A stretch of DNA of 64,000 bases from Skeletonema tropicum. Its lineage: Eukaryota; Bacillariophyta; Thalassiosirophyceae; Thalassiosirales; Thalassiosiraceae. Location: contig CM074127.1 in assembly GCA_037178625.1 (NCBI GenBank), positions 2,790,001-2,854,000 of the forward strand, written 5' to 3'. Each line of letters opens with the position of its first letter. Position 1 is the first letter of the stretch. Positions 21,689 to 32,854 of the stretch are shown piece after piece. The translations under genes were made by a program, and so were the position numbers. The notes under the pieces were generated by a model. It did no database searches. It had not been told where the DNA came from and saw nothing but the letters and a program-made list of their open reading frames with translations.

Positions 21689-23136
21689 TTATTCCATACA
21701 CTCAAGCCTTGCCTCGATTAGCTTCACTTCTGTGTCCAGCATTTGCATTCGAACCCAAGCAAACTCCATATCCGCGTTCATTTCTACCATTCTAGCCATG
21801 GCCAGTGCATACGCTGAAGGAGGAGCAGGAGAAGGTGACTTTGGTGATGGAGGAACAACGACAGCAGGTGCTTCAACAGGAGGAGGAGGTGTGCTCGAAC
21901 GGCGTTTGGATTCAACCACTTTTGCTTCATCCCGCTTCACAACTTCAACCGCTAAATCATCCTTCTTTGTACTTTCTTGCTGTTTTGTTGGGCGTTCTTC
22001 GACAGGAGGTTGGGGAGGAGTCGATTTATCAGCAATGGATGCATATGACGGCATCGAAGCATCATGAGAAGATGACCTGGGTCCATCAAATCTGTGATAG
22101 CTGCTGTCTCTCCTCGGAGGGGGCGATATCGATTCAGGTCTTTGCATATTATTATCAACCCTATTAGCATCCGGAACAAATCTAGGATGACCACGACCAG
22201 GTGGCGGCCCTCTCCCATAACCACTGCTAGGTCGTTTTGGTGGAAGCTGCCTTCCAAATTGATCTTCATGCGAATCTGATCGTCCTCTCCAATCAGGACC
22301 CCTCCTCCCACCAAATTGATCATCTGGGGGCATTGGTTGGTGGGATAACTGAGACCTCTTATCTTGCATCATATCCGGGGGTTGGCGGTAGTCATTATGT
22401 GGAGGTTGTGGACCACGCGACATTCCGTCATCCCTATTATTGTGGCCACGATATGATGGCGGAGGTCCACCTCCACCTCTTGGCCCCATATTATCATCTG
22501 CACCATAATTATTATTATTAGAACCCATCATTTGAGGCGGTCGATCATCTAGCGGTCGCCCCCTTTTCATGCCCAAAGAAGGTGGCGGTTGACTCATTTC
22601 CCCCAGCTGTGCATAGCTGCTCATCCCGACATCATCTCTGTTGTGATTATTTTGCATCGGCCCTCCCCCTCCATCGTATCCCCCCCGGTCGCCCTGACCA
22701 CCGCCTACAGATCGACCGATATCCGAATAGCTTGGTATGGAACTTGCCAAGTCAGCATAACTTCCAACACCGCGAGAATTGTCATTATCTCGACTTCTAT
22801 CTAAATGATTACCATGATCTCTTCCGTCACCTCCTCCACCCCGTCCAATGGAAGAATAGCTGCCCATTCTCGGAGCCCTTCCTCCACCACCGCGCGGAAT
22901 GAATCGCCCGCCACGACCACCATAGTCTCCTCTGCCACGATGATTGTTATATCTTCCACCACCAGAATAATATCCGCGACCTCGACCTCCGTAGCCGCTG
23001 TGAAATGAATCAGTGAAATGATGGTCAATATCATGTGATGGGTTGATACTTTTCATATGGACGATTTTATTTTTAGATAACAGCATACTTACCGACCGCC
23101 ACCTCTACCACGACCTGGTGGCCCTCTTGAATTCAT
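21689..23136 (-). CDS. RGG/Arg-Gly-rich low-complexity protein
   Basis: Two exons: 23136-23093 (44 nt, MNSRGPPGRGRGGG) and 22997-21689, with a 95-bp GT-AG intron whose codon cg|c gives Arg. About 450 residues. The N-terminal third is dense in RGG/GGR/GYGG; the middle is rich in Gly, Pro, Asp, Asn and Ser with repeated SYASI/SYADL/SYAQL motifs (Tyr-containing stickers); the C-terminus is Pro-rich and then helical (AYALAMARMVEMNADMEFAW). No RRM or KH domain seen. RNA binding and condensate formation are inferred from composition. Convergent with transportin, 71 bp apart. Confidence 0.8.
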
Positions 23137-23533
23137 ATTCAATCGATCTGCGCTGGGATGATGATGGTCTAATAATGGCAACCGCACCTACTTCCACTTA
23201 TCAACAACACCTCTGCTGAACGCCACCTAATACCTGCCATAATTGCCAATCCCAATTCCCAATCCGTCAAGCTCCAATAAGCTCCAAGCTAGCTCCATCC
23301 AAGCTCCAAGCTCAATATATATGTAGCATACAGCGAGCTTTCTGATCAAAGGAGAGAAAGTAAAGAATTACCGAAAGGGGGCATTCCACCCTTGGAATCA
23401 GTACTTCCTACACAAACTCTCTTCGCATTCTTTAGCGCGCGGGGCATCACAATTTGAGTGATTTAAACTTCATTTTACAGGAAACGAAAGGCTCTTTTTC
23501 GCTCACATAAGAGCACCAAGATCAAAGCACAAA
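23137..23533. promoter_or_regulatory. Divergent promoter region, RGG gene / CA-like gene
   Basis: A 397-bp gap between two outward-facing genes. At 23268-23315 the motif agctccaa/agctcca recurs about five times in loose tandem, which could be a regulatory cluster or simple slippage. No start-site element recognised. Confidence 0.4.
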
Positions 23534-26048
23534 ATGCTGATACATACTCCTGCAACCATGAAGAGTTATCTCGGCAACTTCGTAGTGGCGATATGTATCA
23601 TTCTATCTTCCGCTGACGATGCAGTGGAAGACCTAACCCTACACAGACAACTAGCGAACATCACTAATGACTTCCTTCAAACACCAACACTATCACCAAA
23701 CCTTTCGCCTTCAGCTGCTCCTTCAAACGTACCTTCCGTGTCTCCAAATGCGTCTCCTTCGATCTCACCTAGTTTTAATCCATCAAATGTCCCTTCATCT
23801 CTTCCTACTTCCCATCCATCTAATGTTCCCTCGGCTCTTCATTCTGTGAGTCCCTCATCATTACCTTCGATTGTACCAACTGTCTCATTTATGCCTATTG
23901 CAACGCCATCGTCAACTCCTTCGACTTTACCAACAATGTCATCTATGCCTTCTTCAACGCCAACATTAACTCCTTCAACAGATCCGACAGTGTCATCCGC
24001 GCCTTCAGCAACACCAACACTAGCTCCTTCTTCAACTCCAACTGCATCTGCTGAACCGTCTTCATTTCCATCTGTTAATTTAGAAGGATTGACATTGAGG
24101 AGTGAAGTGTTCAAAGCAGTGAAGGACACTTACATTATAATGGGCTCTAACGAAACCTTTGGCAATGCTACAGGTTTGCGTGTGGACGCAGATCCCAAAT
24201 GTATAACTCTGATTCAATTTGACATATCAAGTTTGAACGGTGGGACGGACGAGGAGCCTCTGTCAGTGCACGGCGTAAAATTGAGAATGAATGCATTGAC
24301 TGGCTCTGAATTTGGTGGGTCGGTTTCAATATATTACAATCTCGACTTTAACGAAACAACCGCCGACACGGACAGTGATGGTAGTTGGGCTAACCTCACA
24401 GAGACATTCGAAAATGTTGGGCAGTTTGGAAAAGTAATTAGAGACAAGGCGTATTCTGTGGATATTATTGATGCATTTAGGAAGAGGCCACTGCCGTCAA
24501 CTTTCAGCGTACGCATTACCTCCGATATTGATGACGGTGTCGACTGGAGTTCACGTGAAGGTATCAAAGGACCTAGAGTGATTTTCGACATAGCCTATGA
24601 CCCAGCGGAGCAAAGCGATTTGGCTGAAACGTTTGGAACAGATGAACCTACTCAGTCACCAACGATTACGAAAACGTGGGAAAATAATCCAGTACCCACT
24701 AATCCTCCTTCGCGTTACTTCAACTACGACCCGACTTCAGATTATGGCCCTGACCGTTGGCGAAAAGGTAAAGGTACAACGGACTTGAGAATATGGGAAA
24801 ACTTAAAGACTGACAGAACAGATAACAAGTGCGGTAGTGGAACGAGGCAGAGCCCCAGGGATCTTTGCGGTGATCGGACGAGACACGCATGTGATGAAAA
24901 ACATGAGATTAGGAGAGGAGTAAGTAAAATTCATCTTTTATGCCCACTTTATATGTATGTCAGAGACAATATTTCCACAGCATGAACTCACTAATTCTCT
25001 CATCCAGAAAGGAGACTTCGGCCTAAAATCAGGCCAAGTCCCTACTCCAATTGCCGAGATCAAACCTCACAAGCTTAGTTTGAGATTTCCAGAACGCAGT
25101 AACGGCTATCTGGATAAAGATGCAAGAAGGTACCCCGACGTTCCAAGAGCTGATTTTTCAATGAACGGATATAACAGTGGCTCGCAACCTTTGATCTTCC
25201 TTGATATAAAAACAAAGAGTGAACACAAGATATGCGGCAAGCGGTACGACGTTGAGCTGCAATATATCTACTTGCATTGGTATGGGAGACTCGAAGCGGC
25301 TGCTGTGTTAGGAGAAGTTGATGAAGATTTGACAAAGCCCAATCGCACTTTCCAACAAATTCTGAATTTCTTTGAAAAGAAGGCCAACAGAGATAAAAAT
25401 GCGTGCAAGGAGAAGCAACGTCGAGCAAGAGCTTTATTCCGTGCTACTAAAGAGCCAGGAATGGCGGATATGTCTACTCTTCAAGATGAACCCGGCTCTA
25501 TGGAAGTGGAGACCGAGGCGAATCTCCCATTTGGATCAGACGATGAGGTGCAAAAACTTGAATCTTCCAAGAGCACTCTGTATCACAATGTCAAGACAAG
25601 ATTTCTCAACTTCGTAGATCAACGAGATATGAGAAGTAGTCTTGCTGTAAAATTCTATGATCCCGATGATATTTGGCATTCTGAGTGGTTCATCGGATAT
25701 TCAGGTTCTATGACATTCCCTCCCTGCTCACAAAAGGTTACATGGAGAATTATGGACGTACCTTTCAAGATAACAAAAGCACAGCTTCGACAACTGAGAA
25801 ACATTCAATTTGAGCACGTTGATCCAAATACATGCAGATTGGACAGCGTCCACTACAACGAAAGCAATGCTCGACCGACTCAAAGATACAAGGGTGGAAA
25901 GTACTATCGCTGCACTCACAGAGATTACCCGTCAGACGAAGAAAGGGAAGACAGTGGTGAAAGAACTGGATTCTCCGATCGAAAGAAATGGTATGGTGCG
26001 GACAAGAGACCTTGGATGGAGCCATTCGAGGGTCTAAGCAGAACGTGA
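23534..26048 (+). CDS. Secreted SPS-rich protein with DNRLRE domain and carbonic-anhydrase-like domain
   Basis: Two exons: 23534-24919 and 25008-26048 (88-bp GT-AG intron). A signal peptide follows the Met at 23558 (MKSYLGNFVVAICIILSS). Then comes a Ser/Pro/Thr-rich stalk of PSxxPS repeats (about residues 50-185), typical of diatom secreted proteins. A DNRLRE-like beta domain follows (DTYIIMGSNETFGNATGLRV ... ITLIQFDISSL). The C-terminal ~450 residues resemble alpha carbonic anhydrase: CGSGTRQSPRDLCG, SEHKICGKRYDVEL, YSGSMTFPPCSQKVTWRI. The three zinc-binding His of active enzymes (QFHFH and ELHxVH positions) read LIFLDI and ELQYIYLH, so catalysis is unlikely. Probably extracellular or cell-wall; binding or structural role inferred. 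Confidence 0.83.
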
Positions 26049-26180
26049 GCATAACAGTTATAAGGATGTACATTGATGTATGAGATAAGATACACTAACT
26101 TTCTCGCTGACGAGAACGTTTGAACGAAACGAGAAGCTAACAAAATTCTGATCTTGTCTTGGATTTTGCGCTTGAAGAAG

Positions 26181-26370
26181 TTTTCCTGCGGAAAACCGGC
26201 GTCGCGCCTTGGTCCTCCTGTGTGGTCTGTCACGCTAGAAAAAGAGGTACTAGAGCTGCTTATTGCAGACTACGTTATGTGTATGCAAAGATGTCTCTAG
26301 TAATCAGGTACAAACTACTCTAAGTTTGGACCCAGCCTCGAAAGCCGAAGTAAATTCGGCAGTGTCAGCC
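26181..26370 (+). repeat. Split direct repeat A, copy 1
   Basis: 190 bp from ttttcctgcggaaaacc to gcagtgtcagcc. Matches 26582-26771 with no difference that I can see, 401 bp apart. Confidence 0.95.
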
Positions 26371-26387
26371 GGGTCGGGTGGGTGGGA

Positions 26388-26584
26388 AAAAAAGATGAAC
26401 AGCTATAGGATTGTTCTACACGATATTGGTGCTTGATGAACAATGTCCATGGCTGTTCTCTCTCTCAACATCCCTTCTGTCTGTCCCTAACGACCAGAGC
26501 GATGCGAGAAGCCGGAAGAAAGAGAAGGAGAAAGACAGGTGTGACGAGATCCGATTTCGTGCGGGCCAAGTCTACCTGTGATTT
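26388..26584 (+). repeat. Split direct repeat B, copy 1
   Basis: About 197 bp from the A-run before gatgaacagctatagg to acctgtgattt. Matches 32463-32661 apart from one CT unit and the length of the A-run. Confidence 0.95.
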
Positions 26585-26771
26585 TCCTGCGGAAAACCGG
26601 CGTCGCGCCTTGGTCCTCCTGTGTGGTCTGTCACGCTAGAAAAAGAGGTACTAGAGCTGCTTATTGCAGACTACGTTATGTGTATGCAAAGATGTCTCTA
26701 GTAATCAGGTACAAACTACTCTAAGTTTGGACCCAGCCTCGAAAGCCGAAGTAAATTCGGCAGTGTCAGCC
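26582..26771 (+). repeat. Split direct repeat A, copy 2
   Basis: Second 190-bp copy of A. It overlaps the end of B1 by three T's, so B1 and A2 form one continuous junction, as expected if a circular intermediate was involved. Confidence 0.95.
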
Positions 26772-26906
26772 ACCATGAGAGATGTGATGACACGAGGTGT
26801 GAAGAATGTCGAATACTTCGTGTCAACACAAAGACGACGAATGAACGTAGGGAATAGGCGTGAAATGACCACACAGAGGAACATGGTGTAAAAAAAGAAG
26901 CGCACC

Positions 26907-28271
26907 TCATTCCGCTCGGGTTAGAGCAGAGTGTTTGGTATAAGCCAGCTCATGAGGTTCGGGATCTCGATAGCGTTTGCCGTCCGTAGTAGGCAGAGGA
27001 GGGAGATTGATATTAGATATCTGCATTGCAGCAGTATGTTGATCTGCCGAGTAGAATGAATTGCGGAGATACATCAGGAATGTGTTGCTTTTCCAGCGAA
27101 GGCGGGTTTGGATGTAGGAATCGGACATATTGGCCCTGTGAAGAATATTCGCTGCCGTGACACGAATAGAATGACACGTCCAGTTAAGGAGAGATTTGTC
27201 GGTAGGACTAAGGTTGAAGGTTGTTTGAGCGGAACCCCGAATGAATTTCGCCACTTGTGAAGCCCTGATAAGGGCATAACCCGTAGGAGAGGAAGGGTCT
27301 GCGTACACTGCTAATGGGATAGAAGCAGAGACGTTGAGAGCAGACGCTCGAAGCGCAATACGAAATGCTGCTAGAACCGGACAAACTGAAGGACGTTCAT
27401 AATCTCGTTTGTAAGGAATAACTTGGCCATTGTCCTTGTTCGTTTGAAAACGCCAACAAATCTTGACTCCGTCCACCACAGTAACGTGAGCCGGAGTCAA
27501 ATTATAAATGCGATGGCCAGACTTATCAAAGAATCGAAAATCCTCCCCTATAAATGCCTTTGGTTGAGGTGTGTCCTGAGCAATTGTGGGTTCGGTCATT
27601 TCGATGCCTGGACCGTCCTGACACCACTCACTGCGACGTGCCCCCGTGAAGCGGCCAAGCAAAATCCAATCCAGTATAGAGGACTCTAACGAATGAGGTT
27701 GCTGGAGACGGACTAACTTCAACATATTGGCTAGCATAGAGTCGTAAATCGTCTCTTTCCGATTCTTGACAGATTCGTATGACTTGACAGCTTGCAGAAG
27801 AGGAGTGACCAAGTCCTCCTTCACGAAGATTGGGTCCGTTGGGTCAGGTAGATTTCTATTACTGTGAAGACCGATCGCAGCAGAGAGATATCCGCGAAGG
27901 GTAGCGTGCTTGATGCGAATAGACTTGATGGTATTGCCTTGGATAAGATGGACGGTATAACATGCAAGGAGGAGATGGCGAGCCTCAAGAGGGGCCGATT
28001 CCATGCATGGATCCTTAACATCGACCATTTCACAAAACTTCAGGTAGTGAATGATCCTGGATTTTCGAGTACGATGCGGTTTAGACGCAGTGGATCGACG
28101 AGTTTCCCTTTCAATAGTTGCCCTGTCGATAATGTCTCTGTAATGACGGAGAGACGCTCTTGACCTGGCTGAAAACTCTAAAACATTGATGCGGATGAGA
28201 TCCGGATCCGGATGATTATGATAGAAAACACACCCAAATTTCGTCGCTCCATGCCAGAAAGGTTGGATCAA
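26907..28271 (-). CDS. Tyrosine recombinase / integrase of mobile element
   Basis: 454 codons, uninterrupted. Fits the tyrosine recombinase family that cuts and rejoins DNA by a Tyr-DNA link, as in Crypton and DIRS-type transposons. Catalytic set visible: Arg 212 in FTGARRSEW, Lys ~279 in QTNKDNG, His 367 and Arg 370 in CHSIRVTAANILHRANMSDS, Trp 393 in RLRWKSN, and nucleophile Tyr 401 in FLMYLRN. The N-terminal ~200 residues (RHYRDIIDRATIERETRRST on) look like the helical core-binding domain. All active-site residues are kept, so it may be active. The true start could lie further upstream, because the frame before Met 28271 is partly open (VIIHLPLVVLIQPFWHG). Confidence 0.85.
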   Translation of the reverse strand: MIQPFWHGATKFGCVFYHNHPDPDLIRINVLEFSARSRASLRHYRDIIDRATIERETRRSTASKPHRTRKSRIIHYLKFCEMVDVKDPCMESAPLEARHLLLACYTVHLIQGNTIKSIRIKHATLRGYLSAAIGLHSNRNLPDPTDPIFVKEDLVTPLLQAVKSYESVKNRKETIYDSMLANMLKLVRLQQPHSLESSILDWILLGRFTGARRSEWCQDGPGIEMTEPTIAQDTPQPKAFIGEDFRFFDKSGHRIYNLTPAHVTVVDGVKICWRFQTNKDNGQVIPYKRDYERPSVCPVLAAFRIALRASALNVSASIPLAVYADPSSPTGYALIRASQVAKFIRGSAQTTFNLSPTDKSLLNWTCHSIRVTAANILHRANMSDSYIQTRLRWKSNTFLMYLRNSFYSADQHTAAMQISNINLPPLPTTDGKRYRDPEPHELAYTKHSALTRAE

Positions 28272-31200
28272 GACTACTAGGGGAAGATGGATGATGACCG
28301 AAGAGCTGCGCGGGTTCCGAAACCACTATCCATTCTTTGGCTGTGTGATTCCAATAGTAGGGCTTCCTCGGCTGATAAAGAGGCCTCATCAAATCATCAA
28401 ACGTATCACCTTATCCCAAGAGACTGTGTCGAGAAAGGTCAGATTTTCCTCACGGGATGAACATAAACTCAATAGACGCTGCAATGGCCTGTTCAATGCG
28501 GATCCAACAGTACACCTATATCTATATACGAACAGCCATGTGGAGTACCGACCGGAATTCCTGACTCGGGACGAATCGCGTGGTGTGTGACGACTCTAAA
28601 GAGACATCCCACCGAAAAGGGTCCAAATATTTACGATGCTAGTCGCGAAGAGTTGTATCTTGAAACAACCTTTGAACTAGTTCTTCCAATTCGCAGGAGA
28701 GACACCAGAACAGAAAAGTGCAACCAATTTGAACCCAATGCTGAGAGAATATAGTGTAGCTAAAGGCCCCCACTCGTCGGAGGAGAGACAAATATAAATG
28801 ATGAGAGATAACACGTGCGCTGTGTGCGATCGAGTGGTCAAAGTGGAAGAGAAATATGTACGTTTGACATGCCGAACAACGCCAAACCGGTTTCAACGAT
28901 TGGCAGTTGGGACTGAGAATGTGAGCGAAAAAAGAAGGGAGCTGTTGTGGCTCGTACAAACAGGGGGATGTGTGATTGAGAATCGATCCACCTGCGATCA
29001 CAGTATGTGGAGGGCGTTAAGAGTGGGAATGACGACTACATTGAAACACTTGGAGTCGACAGTCGAGAGAGGTGTGAGGAATTGTGATGACAAGAGAGTG
29101 TCGGGACAATTATAGCGGAGAAACATCACAAGCACGGATGACCCAGTACTATTGATTAGGGGAATGACTTGGAGTTGGTCAAGTCGAGCAGAGAGGATCC
29201 AGCGGATTGTGTTGAATGCGCCAGGAGGCGGTAGAGCCGCGAGAGAGCTGTACGCAGAGGGAAGAGGAAAGTCTCCGAAGAGAATACAAATGTCAAGGCC
29301 GGAACGCGAGACAACGAGCGAGATAGGGATTGAAGAATAGAGACAATTGTGGCAAGAGCCCACCACCAGAAAGGCAGGAGCGAAGCGAAGCAGAGAGTGC
29401 GATACTGTACTCCACCCAATGTGAATTGTACAGCGAATAAGTTGATAGGTCCGATGAAGAACGAGATGAAGAGAGGGAGAAGTTTCCTTCCCATGCAATC
29501 GAGTTGCGAGTAGACAATAAATGCCGAATGATGCGAGAAAAACAAAGCCATCATGGAACCCGATCATATGTAGACGTAAACATAGCTTGCTGGCTGAATG
29601 ATGCGAGAATAAGTATTGCGTGTGCAATGTCGGATGGTGCCGATAAAGGCGCCGAGATGAAGATATCCTTCCTACAATCGGGGGTTGTATTTAATCCGCA
29701 AGCGCCAATGATGCGCCCAAGGTACAGCTGTCGCTTACCCCGATATCATCGGTTCCACTCCCATATGCAGGTGCAAGCGGAAGCTGTGGTGGGCCAAGAG
29801 GCTATACAAGTACAGGGTCACCCCAGCCAAGATTGCCGTGCTGAACGAGCACTTGACCGCAGAAGAATTCAATGAACTGTCCCAACCCTAGATTGACATT
29901 AGCCAAGAGGGAATTATCGAGACTATCGTCTGTGGTTGATAAAGAGACCAGGTGATATAAAGAGGTCGTACAAGACGACAGAAAGTTCAGCCAATCCCTG
30001 AACTGGGATATGGTTAGAGGCCCAGAAGGTGAGAAGCAGAGGGATCCTGAGAGAGACCGAGGTGCCCTAGCCCTAGCAAGGTACATACGACCACAGACTC
30101 AGAGAGAGATCCCAGCAGGGACGCCCTGGTTCAACGCCTCACACACCCGAAAATGTATGAGAGTGAAGATGATGAGGGAGAGTAAAATATCGTCGCCGTC
30201 TGGAAGGAAGATTTTACTGCGAAGTTTGCGGCAAATGGCACCTCACCATGGGCCGATTGTGGTATGGATAATCGCAAGAGAAAGAGAGACCACCCCGGGA
30301 GGGGAGGATAAAGAGTCTGAATTCGATGAGAGTGGATTGAAGATCTAGAGGAGACGCTGAGCGCTGAACAACCGAGAAATAGATAGGCCCGTCAAAGAGC
30401 GAGATATAACTCCCAGGGAGTCATGGGATAAAGTAAAAGTGCCAGGCCTCTGGTCCGTTCCAGCGTGCGGATAAGTGCTGAAGAGAGCCAAAGGAATGAT
30501 GCCCTGATGATAAGGTCATGTTTCCAGAGGTGCAGATAGATGACTTGCCCCGCATTGAGTGAAGTCCGAAGAGGGATAGATAGAAGAATTGCCCATAGAG
30601 ACACTAAAATCATGTCGAATTAATTGCCGAGCAATGAATCGAGAACCAGATAAAAGACCGAAGAGGATGGATAGAGTAAAATCCCCCGAGGGGGCGGAGA
30701 AAAGTCCCACAGAGGGAGAACGATAGAAGACTAGCCCACGTCAGGCCAGTCAACTAAATTGAGCAGAGCGAATGAATTGCTGAGAATTAACTCGATGGAC
30801 GATTGGTCGTGCGACCGTGATATGTATTGCCATAAGGCCACTGATTTATTTCAGATGATAGATGTTTTTGACGATTGATTTTCAGATGAATGATTTTTAG
30901 GGGTCGAGCTCCAAATCCCAATCCAATTTTTTCCAGAGGGGGTAACAAACCATAACAATGAAACCACCAATTCCGTTCGATATAACCACAACTCGGCCGC
31001 CCTCGCAAAAAACACTTGTCAACGAAAAACACCGTCCATGATAATTGTTATGGTCGAAAATCCAAAAAGACACCTCAACTTAATCATCGATATCACGACC
31101 CGTAATATTGCCCTCTTGGCAGGTAGTCGAGATAGATTGATGGCCAAACCAGGCCGAGAGAGTGCAGACTGTTCATTAGAACGTGCCGAGACTGGGGCCA

Positions 31201-32100
31201 TAGTGCCGAGATACTGGGGCCGTTTAGGCCGATGTTGACATATAGATGCCGAGATATTGGGGCCATTTAGGCCGATGTTGGCAGAAACTCAGTAACATCA
31301 TCAGACAACTTCCCCGTGACGACAAACTCCGCTCCCCAACCAGTAATAAAACCGATATTAGCGACAACAATAACGTACATCTTTCCCCCATCGAGATGAG
31401 AAGCCAAACAAGGAAATTTATTCCCCAAGGAACGGCGAACCCAATGGAAACTCGCTATCATCATCCCAACGTAGAAGAGGTTGCAAATATTGACAGGTGC
31501 CACCGCTGGTTGATCCTTTTTAGCCCGTGTGCTTAAGTTTCCCACGAACTGGTCGCCCTCCGGATCGTAAAAGGGGAGGGTGCCATGAGTTAATTCGAGC
31601 GAACCGTCGGATAACATAGTGATCAAGGAGATGCCACAAAGCAAATCAATGAATAATCAGTCATGGTGGCGAGGCGCCCCCTATCCGTCCCTCCGAACGG
31701 GCGGAGAACTGCTTTATTGAAGGCAGGGGTTGACAATGTGTCTCTGGAGGCCGTGAGGGAACCTCCCGTTCCGATAGCAGAAATGGCTGAAGAAATAAAA
31801 TTTAGCCGATGAAGAGTTGAGAGAAAATAAGAGGTGAGAAATATTCGAGATGAATCATATGACCGTGATTTTAGAAGCCGAAAAATCTCCCTTGATATTT
31901 ATTCTGGGCGCCACCAACCCCTAAGGTCGCTGCGGTCCCCCCGACGAATTAAAAAAGGACCGAAAGGTCAGAAATAGCTGGCCACACGGACCGATAGAGA
32001 ATTGGCAGATATCATGCCGAGAAGAAAGCCTGACCAGGCTGATCGAGATATGGCAGGTATCGTGACGATTTTTTGGGGCCGCATGGACCGATGATACCAG
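28272..32100. other. Interior of the split-repeat element, no recognised gene
   Basis: About 3.8 kb, purine-rich on the plus strand. Minus-strand frames of 94-209 codons exist (for example 28998-29627 and 31267-31644), but none shows a motif I can name. No YxDD-type reverse transcriptase core was found by eye. Degenerate copies of the gccgagatattggggcc motif occur at about 31180-31280, foreshadowing the tandem array at 32101. A decayed or non-autonomous interior is likely. Confidence 0.4.
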
Positions 32101-32404
32101 TGGCAGACTGCCGAGATATTGTGGCCGTATAGACCGATAGGGTTTGGCTGATAGAGGCCATTGGCAGACTGCCAAGATATTGGGGTCGTATAGACCGATA
32201 GGGTTTGGCTGATAGAGGCCATTGGCAGACTGCCAAGATATTGGGGTCGTATAGACCGATAGGGTTTGGCTGATAGAGGCCATTGGCAGACTGCCAAGAT
32301 ATTGGGGTCGTATAGACCGATAGGGTTTGGCTGATAGAGGCCATTGGCAGACTGCCGAGATATTGGGGCCGTATAGACCGATAGGGGTTGGCTGATAGAG
32401 GCCA
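32101..32404 (+). repeat. 61-bp minisatellite, five copies
   Basis: Copies start at 32101, 32162, 32223, 32284 and 32345 with tggcagactgcc and contain gatattggggtcgtatagac. The three middle copies are essentially identical; the outer two differ at a few bases. A partial copy precedes 32101. Because 61 is not a multiple of three, it opens long but meaningless repeat frames on the minus strand. Confidence 0.95.
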
Positions 32405-32462
32405 GATTTACTATGCTGACTTTTAAATGACTACTGCTGGTACGGACCGACATGGTAGCAAT

Positions 32463-32661
32463 AAAAAAGATGAACAGCTATAGGATTGTTCTACACGATA
32501 TTGGTGCTTGATGAACAATGTCCATGGCTGTTCTCTCTCTCTCAACATCCCTTCTGTCTGTCCCTAACGACCAGAGCGATGCGAGAAGCCGGAAGAAAGA
32601 GAAGGAGAAAGACAGGTGTGACGAGATCCGATTTCGTGCGGGCCAAGTCTACCTGTGATTT
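32463..32661 (+). repeat. Split direct repeat B, copy 2
   Basis: Partner of 26388-26584, about 6.1 kb away, marking the far end of the recombinase element. Its last two bases coincide with the start of the 33-bp inverted repeat of the next element. Confidence 0.93.
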
Positions 32662-32692
32662 ACCGTCGGGCATCCTCGCGTGTTTATGATCT
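32660..32692 (+). repeat. Outer element, left inverted end
   Basis: 33 bp, exact reverse complement of 41989-42021. The bases bordering ccgtcggg are TA on both sides, so a TA target duplication is possible. Confidence 0.88.
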
Positions 32693-32793
32693 AGCGGGCC
32701 TGCGTCCTTTGTTTGCCCCCTGTCGCCCCCTTTTTCATAGCTAGGTAATCGCTAACTATTTGACACACATGTGCGTTGAGGTTCCCCACCACC

Positions 32794-32854
32794 GAGAGAG
32801 GCTACGCTGCACACGCGTATTTCACACACACCACTGCACACACCACTCAAATTG
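32794..32854 (+). repeat. MULE left TIR
   Basis: 61 bp from gagagaggctacg to ccactcaaattg; contains acacgcgtatttcacacaca. Confidence 0.92.

Larger units (their letters stand above)
26181..32661 (-). mobile_element. Tyrosine-recombinase element with split direct repeats (PAT/Ngaro-like layout)
   Basis: On the plus strand the repeats run A1 (26181-26370), B1 (26388-26584), A2 (26582-26771), interior, B2 (32463-32661). Read on the minus strand, the coding strand of the recombinase, this is one repeat, interior, then three repeats, the A1-ORFs-B1-A2-B2 geometry of PAT/Ngaro retrotransposons of the DIRS order. The recombinase lies next to the triple block, as in those elements. No reverse transcriptase or RNase H was recognisable in the 3.8 kb upstream of it. 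Element length about 6.5 kb. Confidence 0.72.

Noticed and set aside
28998..29627. 209-codon minus-strand ORF as a gene
   Set aside because: No motif, no intron structure, and it lies in a purine-skewed region that opens long frames on the opposite strand by composition.
32101..32404. CRISPR array or repeat protein
   Set aside because: Units are head to tail without unique spacers, the setting is eukaryotic, and 61 bp is not a multiple of three, so the long frames on the minus strand are artefacts.
26388..32661. LTR retrotransposon with 197-bp LTRs
   Set aside because: The repeats are split (A and B types, four copies in A-B-A-B order). The internal enzyme is a tyrosine recombinase, and no RT, protease or primer-binding site is visible.
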